NCBI RefSeq assembly: GCF_004770045.1
Contig: NZ_RQFO01000009.1
Coordinates: 1 to 64,000 of the forward strand
From: Leptospira montravelensis
Lineage (GTDB): Bacteria; Spirochaetota; Leptospiria; Leptospirales; Leptospiraceae
DNA length: 64,000 bases
Direction: 5' to 3'
This document shows positions 61,996 through 64,000 of the stretch, piece after piece (the first letter of the stretch is position 1; every line of letters begins with the position of its first letter). Position numbers and translations under genes: made by a program. Below the pieces are notes generated by a model. That model saw nothing but the letters and a program-made list of their open reading frames with translations, was not told the origin of the DNA and searched no databases.

Positions 61996-63543
61996 TTAAA
62001 AGACTTTCCCTAGTTGGAAACCTAACCACTGGTGTTGTTGTGGTAAACCTTTACCCGACTGGAAGTCGATAGTTTGATAGTTATAATGAACACCGAATAA
62101 AAAACCAGCATTGGAAACGGAAACAAATCCAACTTTGATAAAACCCACTGCACGTTTTAAATCAGCCACGTATGTTTTTTCATCTCTAAATTCAATTTCA
62201 TTGCGTAATAGTTGTAACAATACTTCTCTTTGTTTTGGATCCAATATAAACTGAGATAAAACTTCATAAGAATAGAGTCGAATCTGCGGTGGTAATTTTC
62301 CTCCTTCTGGACGAAAGATGGAATAAATTGCTAAGGCACGAGCATTGTCGGGAATTTGGTCCCATTGCTCCGCTAGATTATTTAAAAGGAATAAACGAGT
62401 CGATTTTTCAATGTCTTCAGCACCATTGAAGATATTGTTAAATAATAAATAGTTAAGACCAATATTATATGGGTTAGAAGTTCCATTTACCAAAAATTCA
62501 TTAAACAAAATATATCTTTGTAGGGAGTTTTTTCCATTATCCTCCGCTAATGCTCTATATTGAATTTCTCTTTCCCCTGCTTCCTGCGTAGGATTATTTA
62601 AATAATTATCCCAATTGCTAAAGGCAGTGTTTCTATTCTGAGTTTTATAGGATTTGTCTGATCCCATTAAACCTTGTATTGTAGCATTATAAAATTGGAA
62701 TGTACCTCCAGGATTTACATAAAAATACCAATAACCTGTTCCGTCTTCATGAAGGATCGGAGGACCTGGTTGTAATGCAGAACTTCCAGGGCCTGGTGTT
62801 TTGTCTACGTTTCCAAATCGAAAGATAAGACCAAACGAAGCGTCCGCTTGAATGTTTCCTAAGTTTAGATTATACTGTGTTCCAAAAAATCTATGGTAGA
62901 ACTTTCTTACATCTGTCCGGAGTGCACCTGAGTAGGAATTAGGAATTTGTGTATCCCATCCTTGAGGGGTGGGTGAACCAATGAAATTATGAAAATTCAT
63001 TTGTGCGGATTTTCCACCAACGGAGGGACCGATCATTCCAAGTTCCAACTCTGTCGTGATACTAGTATCTTCAGTTGCAGTTGTTAACGAGTTACCAAAA
63101 TAAGCCCGACTGGCATATGGCCTGTCACCATAGGAAACATCCGCCTTTTCTATGTTTGTTGGAGTGTAAAACTCTTGACCTAGAGAAAAACCTTGTAAAT
63201 ATTTTGTAGATTGTGTCGGAGTGATAAATAAATCATTCCAATAACCTAACACTCTTCTGGTTGGGTTTGATTCTCCTGCTTTCATATTAAATTCCAAGCG
63301 AGAGCCATTTGTATAATATTGATCTGAAAAACCGCCAAAGGCATCGTTTTCCATAATCAAACGGATTTGGTATTGGTCCTTTGGTTTAGGGAAAGAATTT
63401 TCGATACTAGTTTGAGATGTTTCTGAAGGTTTAATTAAATTTGGTTTTCGATTTTCTTTCTTTGGCGCTGCTTCCAAACTCAGACTCGCAATCAAACCAA
63501 AGAAACTTAGAAAATGTAAAACCTTTATGTTATAAAAAAAAAT
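61996..63543 (-). CDS. LpxR/DUF2219-like outer-membrane protein
   Basis: The protein has a signal sequence (FFGLIASLSLEA) followed by the DUF2219 pattern: RLIMENDAFGGFSDQYYTNG, then YLQGFSLGQEFYTP and DRPYASRAYFG. LpxR proteins are outer-membrane beta-barrels that remove acyl chains from lipid A. The C-terminal half (about 330-515) is longer than usual and partly helical. No ATG, GTG or TTG suits the start: an ATT at 63543-63541 is in frame, overlaps the stop of the upstream gene (TAATT) and has AAAGGA six bases before. The longer frame (to 63660) would overlap the upstream gene by about 118 bases. Confidence 0.75.
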   Translation of the reverse strand: MFFYNIKVLHFLSFFGLIASLSLEAAPKKENRKPNLIKPSETSQTSIENSFPKPKDQYQIRLIMENDAFGGFSDQYYTNGSRLEFNMKAGESNPTRRVLGYWNDLFITPTQSTKYLQGFSLGQEFYTPTNIEKADVSYGDRPYASRAYFGNSLTTATEDTSITTELELGMIGPSVGGKSAQMNFHNFIGSPTPQGWDTQIPNSYSGALRTDVRKFYHRFFGTQYNLNLGNIQADASFGLIFRFGNVDKTPGPGSSALQPGPPILHEDGTGYWYFYVNPGGTFQFYNATIQGLMGSDKSYKTQNRNTAFSNWDNYLNNPTQEAGEREIQYRALAEDNGKNSLQRYILFNEFLVNGTSNPYNIGLNYLLFNNIFNGAEDIEKSTRLFLLNNLAEQWDQIPDNARALAIYSIFRPEGGKLPPQIRLYSYEVLSQFILDPKQREVLLQLLRNEIEFRDEKTYVADLKRAVGFIKVGFVSVSNAGFLFGVHYNYQTIDFQSGKGLPQQHQWLGFQLGKVF

Positions 63544-63866
63544 TAGGATTCCTTTGAACTTTCTGAATCTGGTTTTAAATAAAGATATTTTTCTGCAATA
63601 AAAGTCCCGAAGGGAACAACGGATGCGAGTGCCGCTAACAAAGTTTTTTTCGTTTTCCATTCTAACTCTACTTTGACTTGAAACAATTCTACCAAATATA
63701 AAAGGAATAATAAACCATGAATGAGCCCAACGATCTTATTTGGTTCTGGATTTTTGTATATGTATTTGAGAGGCATAGTTACAAAAAGAATCGTGAGAAA
63801 AGAGAGACCTTCTAAAAACGCTAAAATGCGAAAACGTCCTAGTTTTGTTTGGAGTAAAGAAAACAC
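63543..63866 (-). CDS. DUF3817 membrane protein
   Basis: The protein carries the DUF3817 pattern: GRFRILAFLEGLSFLTILFV, then KIVGLIHGLLFLLYLVELF and AALASVVPFGTFIAEKYL, giving three membrane helices. The frame opens with a TTG at 63887, but the GTG at 63866 has AAGGA seven bases upstream and is preferred. It has about 107 residues. It is cotranscribed with the LpxR-like gene, with stop and start overlapping. Confidence 0.8.
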   Translation of the reverse strand: MFSLLQTKLGRFRILAFLEGLSFLTILFVTMPLKYIYKNPEPNKIVGLIHGLLFLLYLVELFQVKVELEWKTKKTLLAALASVVPFGTFIAEKYLYLKPDSESSKES

Positions 63867-64000
63867 TGTCACTTCCTTGTCGTTCAATATTACCCAATTT
63901 TTTGGATTTCATAGATTCGTCCTTCCTTTCTTCTAACGTTTGGTTGGTCCATTTATAGCGGATATTTGCCGGTTTCATCGTAAATTTGCTAAATTAGAAC

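Noticed and set aside
1..64000. CRISPR arrays, tRNA or rRNA genes, complete insertion sequences
   Set aside because: No regularly spaced repeats, no T-arm-like or rRNA-like segments and no transposase motifs were seen by eye; weak tRNA genes could still be missed without a covariance search.

Overview
The window looks like chromosomal DNA of a Leptospira-type spirochaete, probably a saprophytic or environmental lineage. The evidence is the AT-rich coding style, the many signal-peptide-II lipoproteins, a DUF1554 lipoprotein of the kind typical of Leptospira, several methyl-accepting chemotaxis proteins, hybrid histidine kinases, EAL/receiver remnants and a LpxR-like outer-membrane protein. No rRNA, tRNA, phage structural gene, transposase or CRISPR array was found. 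All identifications come from reading motifs by eye, without database searches.

Positions 1-11080 form an accessory (defence-like) island. It opens with two tandem ~190-base structured repeats, each ending in a terminator, and a 14-base palindrome. A complete EcoAI-like type I restriction-modification locus follows (hsdR, hsdM, a DUF3800 gene, hsdS), then an ATPase-TOPRIM (OLD/PARIS-like) gene, a broken small glycine-rich gene, a second copy of the hsdS 3' tail, a DUF2971 gene, an intact paralogue of the small glycine-rich gene and a deleted zeta-toxin-type kinase pseudogene. The duplicated hsdS tail on both sides of the ATPase gene marks a cassette insertion or recombination. hsdS itself carries two pairs of long internal repeats suited to exchange of target-recognition domains.

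Positions 11080-31260 hold signalling and envelope genes: a 7TM hybrid kinase, a TPR protein, a siderophore-interacting flavoprotein, AraC and kinase genes, a GH1 glycosidase, ankyrin and DUF3592 proteins, a DsbA-like lipoprotein, two further lipoproteins, a decayed receiver-EAL gene, and a chemotaxis receptor paired with a small STAS-like protein. That small protein is homologous to the C-terminal domain of a second receptor at 53510-55213, which links the two functionally.

Positions 31570-46360 hold a sulfide:quinone-oxidoreductase-like gene behind a CstR/CsoR-like site, a MarR-thiolase pair sharing an identical operator, a lipoprotein cluster, a glycosyltransferase lacking the usual acidic motif, an Rnk-like factor, a second MarR gene with its own palindromes, Tag glycosylase, an alpha/beta hydrolase and an M14 peptidase.

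Positions 46590-64000 hold a two-gene membrane kinase module, lipoproteins, HAD, DoxX and CoA-binding proteins, the fused receptor, a DJ-1/AraC divergent pair, an MFS-GH2-hydrolase operon for glycoside use, and a DUF3817-LpxR-like pair whose second gene may start at ATT. A dispersed repeat of about 95-120 bases, with a hairpin conserved in position but not in sequence, occurs at three intergenic sites, with a possible fourth fragment before hsdS.
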